64,000 nt of DNA from JAFGLZ01 sp964390905 (GTDB lineage: Bacteria > Planctomycetota > Phycisphaerae > UBA1845 > JAFGLZ01). The stretch is taken from positions 15,076 to 79,075 of the forward strand of contig CAYMLO010000024.1 of assembly GCA_964390905.1 (NCBI GenBank). The letters are read 5' to 3'. Every line of letters begins with the position of its first letter. The first letter of the stretch is position 1. Below, piece after piece: positions 34,420 to 42,180 of this stretch. The position numbers were made by a program, and so were the translations under genes. The notes beneath the pieces were generated by a model. That model worked only from the letters and a program-made list of their open reading frames with translations, was not told where the DNA came from and ran no database searches.

Positions 34420-35701
34420 GCTGACGGGCCGCGGCCTGTTCACCGGGGAGGAAGTGACGGTTCGGCTCCGTCCCGCGCCGCCCGACACGGGGGTGGTTTT
34501 CATCCGGACTGATCAATCCGAGCCGGTTCAGATTGCCGCCACGATCGACAACGTCACCAAGCGGGCCCGACGGTCGTCGCTTCGCAACGGGACGGTCTCG
34601 GTCGAGACGGTGGAGCATTTCCTGGCCGCCGTGGTTGGCGCCGACGTGGACAACCTCCAGGTCGAGCTGACGGGCGCGGGCTGCGAACTGCCCGCGGGCG
34701 ACGGCAGCTGCACGATCTACCTGGAAGCCTTGCAGGGCGCGGGGCTGACCGAGCAGGAGGCCGAGCGCCGCGTGATCCAGATCACCCAGCACGTCCGCGT
34801 CAGCCAGGGGGACGCCAGTATCGATGCGGTGCCCGGCGACCCGGACGTCCTCGACATCCTCTACGACCTGGACTACGGCGACATCAGGCCGATCGGGCGG
34901 CAACTGTTCGCAGCGCGGATCACACCGGAGACGTTCGCCCGGGACATCGCACCGGCGCGGACCTTCCTGTTGGAGCAGGAGGCCAAGGCGTTCCGGGCGC
35001 GGGGGCTGGGGGCGCACCTGACCTACAAGGACGTCCTGGTCTTCGGGCCGGACGGACCGATCGAGAACAAGGCGCGGTTCCCCAACGAGTGCGTTCGGCA
35101 CAAGATCCAGGACCTCGTCGGCGACTGCATGCTGATCGGCGGGCACCTCCGCGGGCGGCTGATCGCGCGGAAGTCGGGCCATGCTTTGAACCACGACCTG
35201 GTCCGCGAGCTCATCGAGGTGCTGCGTTCCCAGGAGCTGGAGCGGCGGCTGGGGGCCGAGCCGGCCGTCGACATCCGGCGGATCCAGCGTCTGTTGCCGC
35301 ATCGTTACCCATTCCTGTTGGTGGATCGGGTGATCGACCTGGTGCCGGAGAAACAGATCACGGCCGTCAAGAACGTGACGATCAACGAGGAGTTCTTCCA
35401 GGGCCACTACCCGGGCCAGCCGATCATGCCGGGCGTGATGATCATCGAGGCGCTGGCCCAGGCGACGGGGCTGCTGCTGAGTCAGCGGCTTGAACACACG
35501 GGCAAGGTGGCGGTGCTGCTCAGCGTGGACCACGCCAAGTTCCGCCGCGCGGTCGTGCCCGGTGACCAGCTGATCCTCGAGGCCGAGACCATCCGCGCCA
35601 AGTCGAGGACCGCGCACGTGCGTTGCTGGGCGAAGGTCGGGAACGCATTGGCGGCAGAGGCCACGCTCAAGTGTATGATGGTCGACGCCGAGCCGCTCTA
35701 G
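34385..35701 (+). CDS. lpxC-fabZ: Bifunctional UDP-3-O-acyl-GlcNAc deacetylase / 3-hydroxyacyl-ACP dehydratase
   Basis: 438 aa. No ATG is available at the proper N-terminus; TTG 34385 yields MKRQQTISKTVELTGRGLFT, the expected LpxC start, and lies inside the lpxD end. LpxC part about 1-285: VEHFLAAVVGADVDN, RHKIQDLVGDCMLIG (Zn His and Asp) and KSGHALNH (catalytic His). FabZ part about 295-438: LLPHRYPFLLVDRVIDL, EEFFQGHYPGQPIMPGVMII with the catalytic His and Glu region. The fusion joins the committed step of lipid A synthesis to fatty acid elongation. Such fusions are known in Bacteroidetes and planctomycetes. Confidence 0.96.
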   Translation: MKRQQTISKTVELTGRGLFTGEEVTVRLRPAPPDTGVVFIRTDQSEPVQIAATIDNVTKRARRSSLRNGTVSVETVEHFLAAVVGADVDNLQVELTGAGCELPAGDGSCTIYLEALQGAGLTEQEAERRVIQITQHVRVSQGDASIDAVPGDPDVLDILYDLDYGDIRPIGRQLFAARITPETFARDIAPARTFLLEQEAKAFRARGLGAHLTYKDVLVFGPDGPIENKARFPNECVRHKIQDLVGDCMLIGGHLRGRLIARKSGHALNHDLVRELIEVLRSQELERRLGAEPAVDIRRIQRLLPHRYPFLLVDRVIDLVPEKQITAVKNVTINEEFFQGHYPGQPIMPGVMIIEALAQATGLLLSQRLEHTGKVAVLLSVDHAKFRRAVVPGDQLILEAETIRAKSRTAHVRCWAKVGNALAAEATLKCMMVDAEPL

Positions 35702-35781
35702 GCGCCCGCGGCAAGGCGGACGTCCGCTCTCTTCGAAGATGGGGGCTGTGCGTCAGGTGGGAAAGGAGGACCTAGTGCACC

Positions 35782-36657
35782 ATGGGCAGTTTCCATCCCA
35801 GTGCGGTGATTGACCCAAAGGCGACCGTCGGCCGCGACGTCCAGATCGGCCCGAGCTGCTACGTCGGGCCCGACGTCACGCTGGGCGACGGCTGCATCCT
35901 ACACAACAACGTGACCCTCACCGGTCGGACGACCATCGGTCGGGGGAACGTGTTCTTCCCGACGTGCGTCATCGGCGCGGAGCCGCAGGACCTCAAGTTT
36001 CAGGGCGAGCCGACGGAGCTGATCATCGGCGACCAGAACGTCTTTCGGGAGCTGGTGACCGTGCACGCGGGCACCGGGGCGGGCGGCGGGGTGACCCGCG
36101 TGGGCAGCCACAACCGGTTTCTCGTCGGGGTCCATGTCGCCCACGACATGATCATCGAGGACCACACGATTATCCCCAACGCCGTGCAATTGGGTGGTCA
36201 CGTCCACGTTGAAAGCTACGTCACGTTCGGGGGACTGGCGGCGGTGCATCACTTCGCCACCGTGGGTCGCTACGCCTTCGTCGGGGGCATGACACGTGCC
36301 CTCACTGACGTGCCGCCTTTCATGATCTTTCAGGGGTATGAAGGCCGCGTCCGCGGCGTCAACCTGAAGGGGATGGCCCGCTGGGGGTTCTCGCAGGAGC
36401 GGCTCCAACCCATCCGCCAGGCCTTCAAGGACCTGTACACAGATCGCAGCCGCTTCGGCGGCCCGTTGCTGCACCGGCTGGAGCGCATCGAATCCGACGG
36501 CGAGCTGACCGATGACGTCCGCTACCTGGTCGGGTTCGTACGTCGGACCATCGGCGAGGGCCGTTCCGGGCGCTACCTCGAGTCGGTCCGGGGGCGGGCG
36601 ACGCGGCGCAAGGCAGATTTCTACGAAGAAGGCGCGACCGGGGGGAGCGCGTCGTGA
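35782..36657 (+). CDS. lpxA: UDP-N-acetylglucosamine O-acyltransferase
   Basis: 291 aa, slightly longer than E. coli LpxA (262). Hexapeptide beta helix from HPSAVIDPKATVGRDVQIGP, catalytic His in VGVHVAHDMIIEDH, GGLAAVHHFATVGRYAFVGG, and C-terminal helices (NLKGMARWGFSQERLQPIRQ). It starts lipid A synthesis. AGGAGG lies 12 bases before the ATG. Its stop overlaps the following oxidoreductase start (GTGA). Confidence 0.95.
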   Translation: MGSFHPSAVIDPKATVGRDVQIGPSCYVGPDVTLGDGCILHNNVTLTGRTTIGRGNVFFPTCVIGAEPQDLKFQGEPTELIIGDQNVFRELVTVHAGTGAGGGVTRVGSHNRFLVGVHVAHDMIIEDHTIIPNAVQLGGHVHVESYVTFGGLAAVHHFATVGRYAFVGGMTRALTDVPPFMIFQGYEGRVRGVNLKGMARWGFSQERLQPIRQAFKDLYTDRSRFGGPLLHRLERIESDGELTDDVRYLVGFVRRTIGEGRSGRYLESVRGRATRRKADFYEEGATGGSAS

Positions 36658-37724
36658 CGCCGCGAGATCCGAACGCTCCGATCCGCGTGGCCGTCGTCGG
36701 CGTGGGTCACCACGGCAAGCACCACGCGCGGGTCTATTCGGAGCTGAAGGGCGTCGAGCTCGTTGGCGTCGTCGATGCGCAGACGGACCGGGCCAGGAAG
36801 CTCGCTGCCAAGTACCACTGCCGCGCGGCGTCGATCGACGAGATCGTCGACGCCGTCGACGCGGCGAGCATCGTCGTCCCGACGATGCATCATCTCAAGG
36901 CCGCCAGGCCCTTCATCGAGCGCGGCAAACCCGTCCTGATCGAGAAGCCCGTTGCGGCGACCACGGCCGAGGCCGAGGCGTTGCAGGACTTGGCGCGCCG
37001 CCACGACTGCCCCATAGCCGTCGGGCACATCGAGCGATTCAATCCGGTCGTGCAGACGATGGGGCGGTTCGACGTCGAGCCAAAGTTCATCGAGACGCAT
37101 CGGATCAGCCCGTTCACGTTCCGGTCGGCCGACGTGGGCGTGGTGTTGGACATGATGATCCACGACATCGACATCGTGCTGAGCCTCGTCCGCGACGAGC
37201 CGGTTCGGATCGACGCCGTCGGCGTGGGCGTGCTGGGCAAGTGCGAGGACATCTGCAACGCGCGCGTGACGTTCAGCCGGGGGTGCGTGGTGAACCTGAC
37301 CGCGTCGCGGCTGGCCCTGAAGACCGAGCGGAAGATCCGCGTCTTCAGCGAGGAGGCCTACCTGTCGCTGGACTATCAGAAGAAGGTGGGGATCGCGGTC
37401 CGCAAGAAGGCGAACCTGGACATCCTCAAGCTGGCCAGACAGATGGAGGTGGAGGATCTATCGCAGCTGGCGGGCGTCGACTTCACGAAGCTGGTACACG
37501 TCGAGCCGCTGGCGCCGGTCGACGAGTCCGAACCGCTCCGCGCGGAGCTGGACAGCTTCCTGGCATCCGTTCGAGCGGGACGCCCGCCCGCGGTCGGCAT
37601 CGAGGACGGCGTGGCCGCCCTCCGGTTGGCGAGTGACATCGTGGCGGCTGCCGAGCAACACGCCTGGGACGGCACGCCGTCAGGTCGCGTCGGCCCCGAC
37701 GCAGGCCTGATCCGCGAGGAGTAG
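36654..37724 (+). CDS. Gfo/Idh/MocA oxidoreductase coupled to lpxA (possibly GnnA-like)
   Basis: 356 aa from GTG 36654. Rossmann motif VGVGHHGKHHARVYSEL, dinucleotide loop VVDAQTDRARKL, EKPVAATTAEAEALQ, and catalytic-helix segment VLDMMIHDIDIVLSLV (H-D-I-D). Coupled tightly to lpxA. In Acidithiobacillus, GnnA, of the same family and beside lpxA, oxidises UDP-GlcNAc at C3 so that GnnB can aminate it, giving amide-linked lipid A. A similar role here is plausible. No gnnB-like aminotransferase is next to it; the only one in the window is at 15214. Confidence 0.85.
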   Translation: MTPRDPNAPIRVAVVGVGHHGKHHARVYSELKGVELVGVVDAQTDRARKLAAKYHCRAASIDEIVDAVDAASIVVPTMHHLKAARPFIERGKPVLIEKPVAATTAEAEALQDLARRHDCPIAVGHIERFNPVVQTMGRFDVEPKFIETHRISPFTFRSADVGVVLDMMIHDIDIVLSLVRDEPVRIDAVGVGVLGKCEDICNARVTFSRGCVVNLTASRLALKTERKIRVFSEEAYLSLDYQKKVGIAVRKKANLDILKLARQMEVEDLSQLAGVDFTKLVHVEPLAPVDESEPLRAELDSFLASVRAGRPPAVGIEDGVAALRLASDIVAAAEQHAWDGTPSGRVGPDAGLIREE

Positions 37725-37745
37725 CCGCTTACAGGAGCCCGCGCC

Positions 37746-38483
37746 ATGCGGATCATCGACGCTCACGTTCACCTCGGCGACCAACCGCACAAGGCCTACA
37801 CGCTCGATGCGCTGCAGGCCGACCTCCGCGAGGCCGGCGCGTCGGGGGCCGTCGTCTTCGCGTTTCCCGAGGATATGTACCGCGTCACCGACAGCCCCGC
37901 GTCGCGCACGGCGGCCAACGACCATGTGCTGCAGGCGGCCCGGCGGGATCCGAACCTGTATCCGTTCTACTTCGTCTGGAACGACTATCTCTTGCCGGAC
38001 ACCTTCGACGAGTTCGTGGGGATCAAGTGGCACCGGCACGCCGACGAACCGCGCTACGACTACGACGCGCCCGGCTGCCACGCCATCCTGAAGCGGATCC
38101 GCGCTCGGAAGATGCCCGTGACGCTCGAGGAGGAATTTGACGAGACGGTCCGCTTCGTTGAGCGGAATCCGGGCCTGCCGGTCATCATCCCCCACTGTGG
38201 TGGCCTCAATGGCGGCACGGACCGGATGAGCGTCTTCTTCGACAACCCGGACGTCTACTTCGACACCGCCGTTGCGCCCCTCGACGCGCTGCAATGGATC
38301 GTCCAGAACGTGCCTGCCGAGCGGATCATCTTCGGGTCCGACGTCTCCGGGACGAGCATGCCGTTCTTCAACTTCCCAACCGTCGAGCTGGCCAAGGTTC
38401 GGCAATTGGGGCTCGGGGATCGCGAGATGGCGTTGATCCTGGCGGGCAATATCGACCGGCTGGTCGCGGGCGTGGAGCGATGA
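37746..38483 (+). CDS. Amidohydrolase_2-family hydrolase after the lipid A genes
   Basis: 245 aa. Short TIM-barrel hydrolase: IDAHVHLGDQ at the start (HxH), IPHCGGLNGG (barrel His), FGSDVSGTSM (catalytic Asp). All metal ligands needed appear present. It begins 21 bp after the oxidoreductase and probably shares its transcript, though nothing links it chemically to lipid A. Alternatively a TatD-like hydrolase; the sequence fits Amidohydrolase_2 better. Confidence 0.82.
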   Translation: MRIIDAHVHLGDQPHKAYTLDALQADLREAGASGAVVFAFPEDMYRVTDSPASRTAANDHVLQAARRDPNLYPFYFVWNDYLLPDTFDEFVGIKWHRHADEPRYDYDAPGCHAILKRIRARKMPVTLEEEFDETVRFVERNPGLPVIIPHCGGLNGGTDRMSVFFDNPDVYFDTAVAPLDALQWIVQNVPAERIIFGSDVSGTSMPFFNFPTVELAKVRQLGLGDREMALILAGNIDRLVAGVER

Positions 38484-38504
38484 GGCCAGCCCGCCAGATG
38501 TGAG

Positions 38505-40142
38505 TCAGTCGTCTTCCGGATAATCCTGGGGGGAGGAGAGACCGTCGGGCAAGGGCGCTTCTTTCTTCTCAGGTGGCTCGGCTTGCGGAGCCACGGGCGC
38601 CGGTGTCCGCCGGATCTTGTTGCGCAGCGCCGTCAGCTTCTCGATGACCAGGCGACGGTCCCAGTCGTCAAACAACACGAACCACCACCCCGGCAACAGC
38701 AGGAGGACCCCGCCCAGCAGCGCCCCCGTCAACGTGATCCAGCCGTAGTCAAGGGGGACGAACCGGAGCGCCACCCAGACCACGGTGGCGGGCACGGAGG
38801 CGAGAACCGGGCGAACCAGAACGATCGTGTAGTACTGGCGAAGCGAAGCATTCACCTGCCGACACACGTAGGCGGGGATCGCCAGTCCCCAGGCGATGGT
38901 GAGCGCCGTCGCCGCGACGGCAGCGACTCCCACCAGATGCCAGTCCGTATGGGCCAGGATGAGTCCCTGGACACCTGCCATGAGGATGACGCCCAGCAGC
39001 GCCATCAGCGCGGGCACCTTCTGCTTCGCCATACCCACGAGGATGTAGAACGAACTGGTCTGTATGAAGTAGAGGGCCCGCCCCGCCGCGAGCACGGTCA
39101 GAATGACAGCCGAGTAGGCGAAACCCTCGCCCACCCACAGATACAGCAGCAAGGGCGACAGGATCCCCATGCCCGCGCAACCGGCTACAGAAACCCCGCC
39201 CGCGTACTTGCTGCTCCGCAACAAGAGCTCACGCAGCTCCTCCCGTCGATCAGTGGCAGTCAGTTTGCTCGCGGTCGGCATCAAGACCGTCATGATCTCG
39301 ACGACGAGCATGTTGACGAGCATGAAGGCCCTGCACGGGACGGCATAGTCGGTGACGTCCTCGGTCGAGAGGTAGTAGCCGATGATGAGGATGGGCAAGT
39401 AGTCCACGAACGTTTGCGCCCAATACCAAGTGATCGTGCCCACTCCGAACTTGATCATGGGCCAGACCAATCGTAAACGCGCCAGCTGCATGCTGATCTT
39501 CAAGGAGGGCGTGTATCGAACGGCCAGGACCCGCTGGGCTAGCATCGGAAGGAGGTTCGTCAGCACCATGACGGTGGTGACACACACCAACCCTGCCTTA
39601 CTGTCGCACAGGGGCAGGGCGATAGCCAGAACGGCCAGCCGGACGACGCGGAAGGACGTCGTGGAGATGCTGATCAAGTCGAAACGCTCGATGGCCCGAA
39701 GCACGGCGCCGACGGGCCCTATGCACATCACCAGACCCTCGATCGTCCCGAAGATAACGACGCACACGCGCGCAACAGGAACCAGCGCCGGGTCCTTGAC
39801 GAACCATTCAATGCAGAAGAAAGCCACCAGCAGTATCAAGCCGACGAAGAGCACCGAGGCGACTCGGAAATAGGCGACGGCCGTGTTGACCACGGCGTTC
39901 AGTTCGTCGTGCTCTCCCCTGGCCAGATGGGCGGCGGAGTAACGGCTTACGGCGGAGGTCATGCCCATGTGAAGGAGCGGGGTGTTGCGCGCCAGGCCGG
40001 CAACCAGCGTGTAAATGCCGTAGAGGCTCTTGCCGATGTAGGCAATGCAGAGCGGCACCACCACGAGGCTGATGGCCATGTTGGCCACGCCGCCAGCCAC
40101 GTTGAAGATGGCGTTCAGGATGAGTCGAGTGCTCTGACGCAT
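38505..40142 (-). CDS. Lipopolysaccharide/oligosaccharide flippase (MATE/MVF superfamily)
   Basis: 545 aa from ATG 40142; GTG 40151 and TTG 40169 are other options. Twelve to fourteen helices, first one LILNAIFNVAGGVANMAISL, typical of Wzx/RfbX-type flippases, with NTPLLHMGMTSAVSRYSAAH after helix 2. The cytoplasmic C-terminal tail is long and Pro/Glu-rich. It would flip lipid-linked glycans across the inner membrane. Divergent from the glycosyltransferase-like gene at 40503. Confidence 0.88.
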   Translation of the reverse strand: MRQSTRLILNAIFNVAGGVANMAISLVVVPLCIAYIGKSLYGIYTLVAGLARNTPLLHMGMTSAVSRYSAAHLARGEHDELNAVVNTAVAYFRVASVLFVGLILLVAFFCIEWFVKDPALVPVARVCVVIFGTIEGLVMCIGPVGAVLRAIERFDLISISTTSFRVVRLAVLAIALPLCDSKAGLVCVTTVMVLTNLLPMLAQRVLAVRYTPSLKISMQLARLRLVWPMIKFGVGTITWYWAQTFVDYLPILIIGYYLSTEDVTDYAVPCRAFMLVNMLVVEIMTVLMPTASKLTATDRREELRELLLRSSKYAGGVSVAGCAGMGILSPLLLYLWVGEGFAYSAVILTVLAAGRALYFIQTSSFYILVGMAKQKVPALMALLGVILMAGVQGLILAHTDWHLVGVAAVAATALTIAWGLAIPAYVCRQVNASLRQYYTIVLVRPVLASVPATVVWVALRFVPLDYGWITLTGALLGGVLLLLPGWWFVLFDDWDRRLVIEKLTALRNKIRRTPAPVAPQAEPPEKKEAPLPDGLSSPQDYPEDD

Positions 40143-40502
40143 GATCCGCACATTACCCCTGGCGGACAATGGCGCGCTGGCAACAGGTGATTGCTAGGAA
40201 CGCGAGTTCCCGCAGGTTCGGCGCCTGCGCGGGTCGATTCCACATGCCCCACAGGATGTTGGCCGGGAAACTGACTCAACACGCCTGGGGCATGCTAGCA
40301 AAGGAGGCAGGTGCGGGCAATTGGCCCGCCGACGGGCTGCCCAGATTCGTCAATCGGTGGCGGGTGCCCTTGCGTTCTGCGGAGCGGGCTGCGATGATTG
40401 CTTCCGTGGACCCTGTGGCTGAGCGGCCGGCCACCACGGCATTCTCTCATGCCCGGTCGTCCCGAATCATCGGCGGATCATACCGTTGCGCTATGTGAGC
40501 GA
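40143..40502. other. Divergent intergenic region
   Basis: 360 bp between the flippase and the rightward gene. CATGCCCCA (40243-40251) and TGGGGCATG (40286-40294) form a 9-bp inverted repeat that could be an operator or stem. A 109-codon open frame on the + strand (40170-40498) has no family features and is probably not a gene. No tRNA seen. Confidence 0.4.
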
Positions 40503-42179
40503 ATGGCCCCAGGCAACCCGAGCGAATCCAGACTGAGAATCGGAGTGATGCTCGATTCGCTTCGCGTCCCGAGCTGGGTCCACAAGGTCCTCTCCGACAT
40601 CCTCGTCGGCGGGTTCCTGGAGCTTGCGGCCATCCTGCTGATCGATCGACCCCGGGTTCGGTCCCGTTTGCCCATCAGGTGGGCACAGTCCGTGCGGACG
40701 GTTCTCTTTCGGGGCTACGAGAAGATCGATCGTGCCCTGTTCCGTGCAGCGAATGATGCCTTCGCGTGCGTCGACGCGTCTCGCCTCCTTGCCGACACGA
40801 GAACGCTCCAGCTGGCCCCCACAGAAGACGTCCCGTACCGAACCTTCGCCGACGAGGACGTCGCCCGCGTGCGGCTTGAGCGGCTGGACGTCATCTTGAA
40901 GTCCTGCGCCGGCGTCTTGAGCGGATCGATTCTGGGCGCTGCCCGATACGGTGTCTGGTCTCTCCGCCATGGCCAAACGATGGACGCGGGACAGGGCGCG
41001 TCGCTGTTGTGGGAGATTCACGAACGACGTCCCGTCTCGACCAGCGTTCTGGAGATCCTCGCGGACCCGCCCGATGCGGGGCGGGTCATCTACCGCTCCT
41101 TCGGGGCCACGGACTTCTCATCGCTCTACAGGAACGCCAACAAGAAGGCCTGGAAGGCCAGCGACTTCCCGACGCGCTGCTTACGCGACTTGTGGGAGCG
41201 GGGCGCGGACGCCCTGGCGTCCGCTGAGGTCCGTTTGGGCCCAAGGGCACAGGGCCCAACGGTCCGCAAGCCCCCAGGCAACTGGACGATGGTGCGGTTC
41301 CTTGCCACTCTGGCCTGTCGTTTCATCTACAACCGGTACGAAACACATCTGCTCAGCTACAAGTGGTTCCTGGCGGCCCGGGCGCGTCGCGAGTTCTCGG
41401 GGGATGCGTTCGACGCCTCGGGATTCGAGGTGATCCGCGCCCCTAGGGGGAGGTTCTGGGCGGACCCGTTCTTGCTCGAGGATGGCTCCGCCACGCACGT
41501 CTTCTTCGAGGACGTGGGATACGCGGACAAGAAGGGCGTGATCTCGCATCTGAGGATCGACGCCGACGGGACACGGAGTCCCCAGACGGTGGTGCTCGAA
41601 CGGGAGTACCATCTGTCTTACCCCTTCGTGTTCAGGTGGCAGGATCAGGTCTTCATGATCCCCGAGACGGCGAAGAACCGGACCATCGAGTTGTACCGAG
41701 CAACGGCATTCCCGCTGCGATGGGAGCTTGAGCGCGTCCTGTTCGAGGACGTCTACGCCGTGGACGCCACGCTCCTGGAGCACGCGGGAAGGTTCTGGCT
41801 TTTCGTTAACATGAGCCCATCGGGAGGGGCGGTCGACGACGAGCTGTTCCTGTTCTTTGCGGACTCGCCCCTGGGGCCATGGCAACCGCATCCGATGAAC
41901 CCGATCGTCTCCGACGTTCGCAGCGCCCGACCCGCGGGTCGGCCTTTCATGCACGGTCAGGAAATCGTTCGACCAAGTCAGGATGGTTCCGGGCGGTACG
42001 GCAACGCGATCTTGCTCAACAGGATCGAGACGTTGTCAGAGACGGCGTACCGGGAAACTTGCCTGGCCCGGATCGAACCCGACTGGCATCCCCGCTGTGT
42101 CGGCACCCACACGATCAACCGCGGCGAGGACCATGAGGTCATCGACGGCTATGAATACGTCTGGAGATGGAGCCGCTAG
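40503..42179 (+). CDS. Glycosyltransferase-like protein with GINT-type C-terminal domain
   Basis: 558 aa from ATG 40503 (MAPGNPSESRLRIGVMLDSL). N-terminal half (about 15-260) is Rossmann-like, similar in layout to formyltransferase-fold domains (GVLSGSILGAARYGVWSLRHG). C-terminal half (about 310-555) is like the glucosamine inositolphosphorylceramide transferase domain, a five-bladed propeller akin to GH43: GRFWADPFLLEDGSATHVFF, LSYPFVFRWQDQVFMIPETA, VDATLLEHAGRFWLFVN, RPAGRPFMHGQEIVRPSQD. Both halves occur together in bacterial proteins in polysaccharide loci. Likely part of a surface glycan pathway with the flippase. Confidence 0.72.
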   Translation: MAPGNPSESRLRIGVMLDSLRVPSWVHKVLSDILVGGFLELAAILLIDRPRVRSRLPIRWAQSVRTVLFRGYEKIDRALFRAANDAFACVDASRLLADTRTLQLAPTEDVPYRTFADEDVARVRLERLDVILKSCAGVLSGSILGAARYGVWSLRHGQTMDAGQGASLLWEIHERRPVSTSVLEILADPPDAGRVIYRSFGATDFSSLYRNANKKAWKASDFPTRCLRDLWERGADALASAEVRLGPRAQGPTVRKPPGNWTMVRFLATLACRFIYNRYETHLLSYKWFLAARARREFSGDAFDASGFEVIRAPRGRFWADPFLLEDGSATHVFFEDVGYADKKGVISHLRIDADGTRSPQTVVLEREYHLSYPFVFRWQDQVFMIPETAKNRTIELYRATAFPLRWELERVLFEDVYAVDATLLEHAGRFWLFVNMSPSGGAVDDELFLFFADSPLGPWQPHPMNPIVSDVRSARPAGRPFMHGQEIVRPSQDGSGRYGNAILLNRIETLSETAYRETCLARIEPDWHPRCVGTHTINRGEDHEVIDGYEYVWRWSR

Positions 42180-42180
42180 C

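Noticed and set aside
40201..40240. tRNA-like GGTTCG and GGGTCGATTCC motifs
   Set aside because: No acceptor, D or anticodon stems can be formed around them.
40170..40498. 109-codon + strand frame in the gap before the glycosyltransferase-like gene
   Set aside because: No family features, no ribosome binding site, and it overlaps the probable divergent promoter region.
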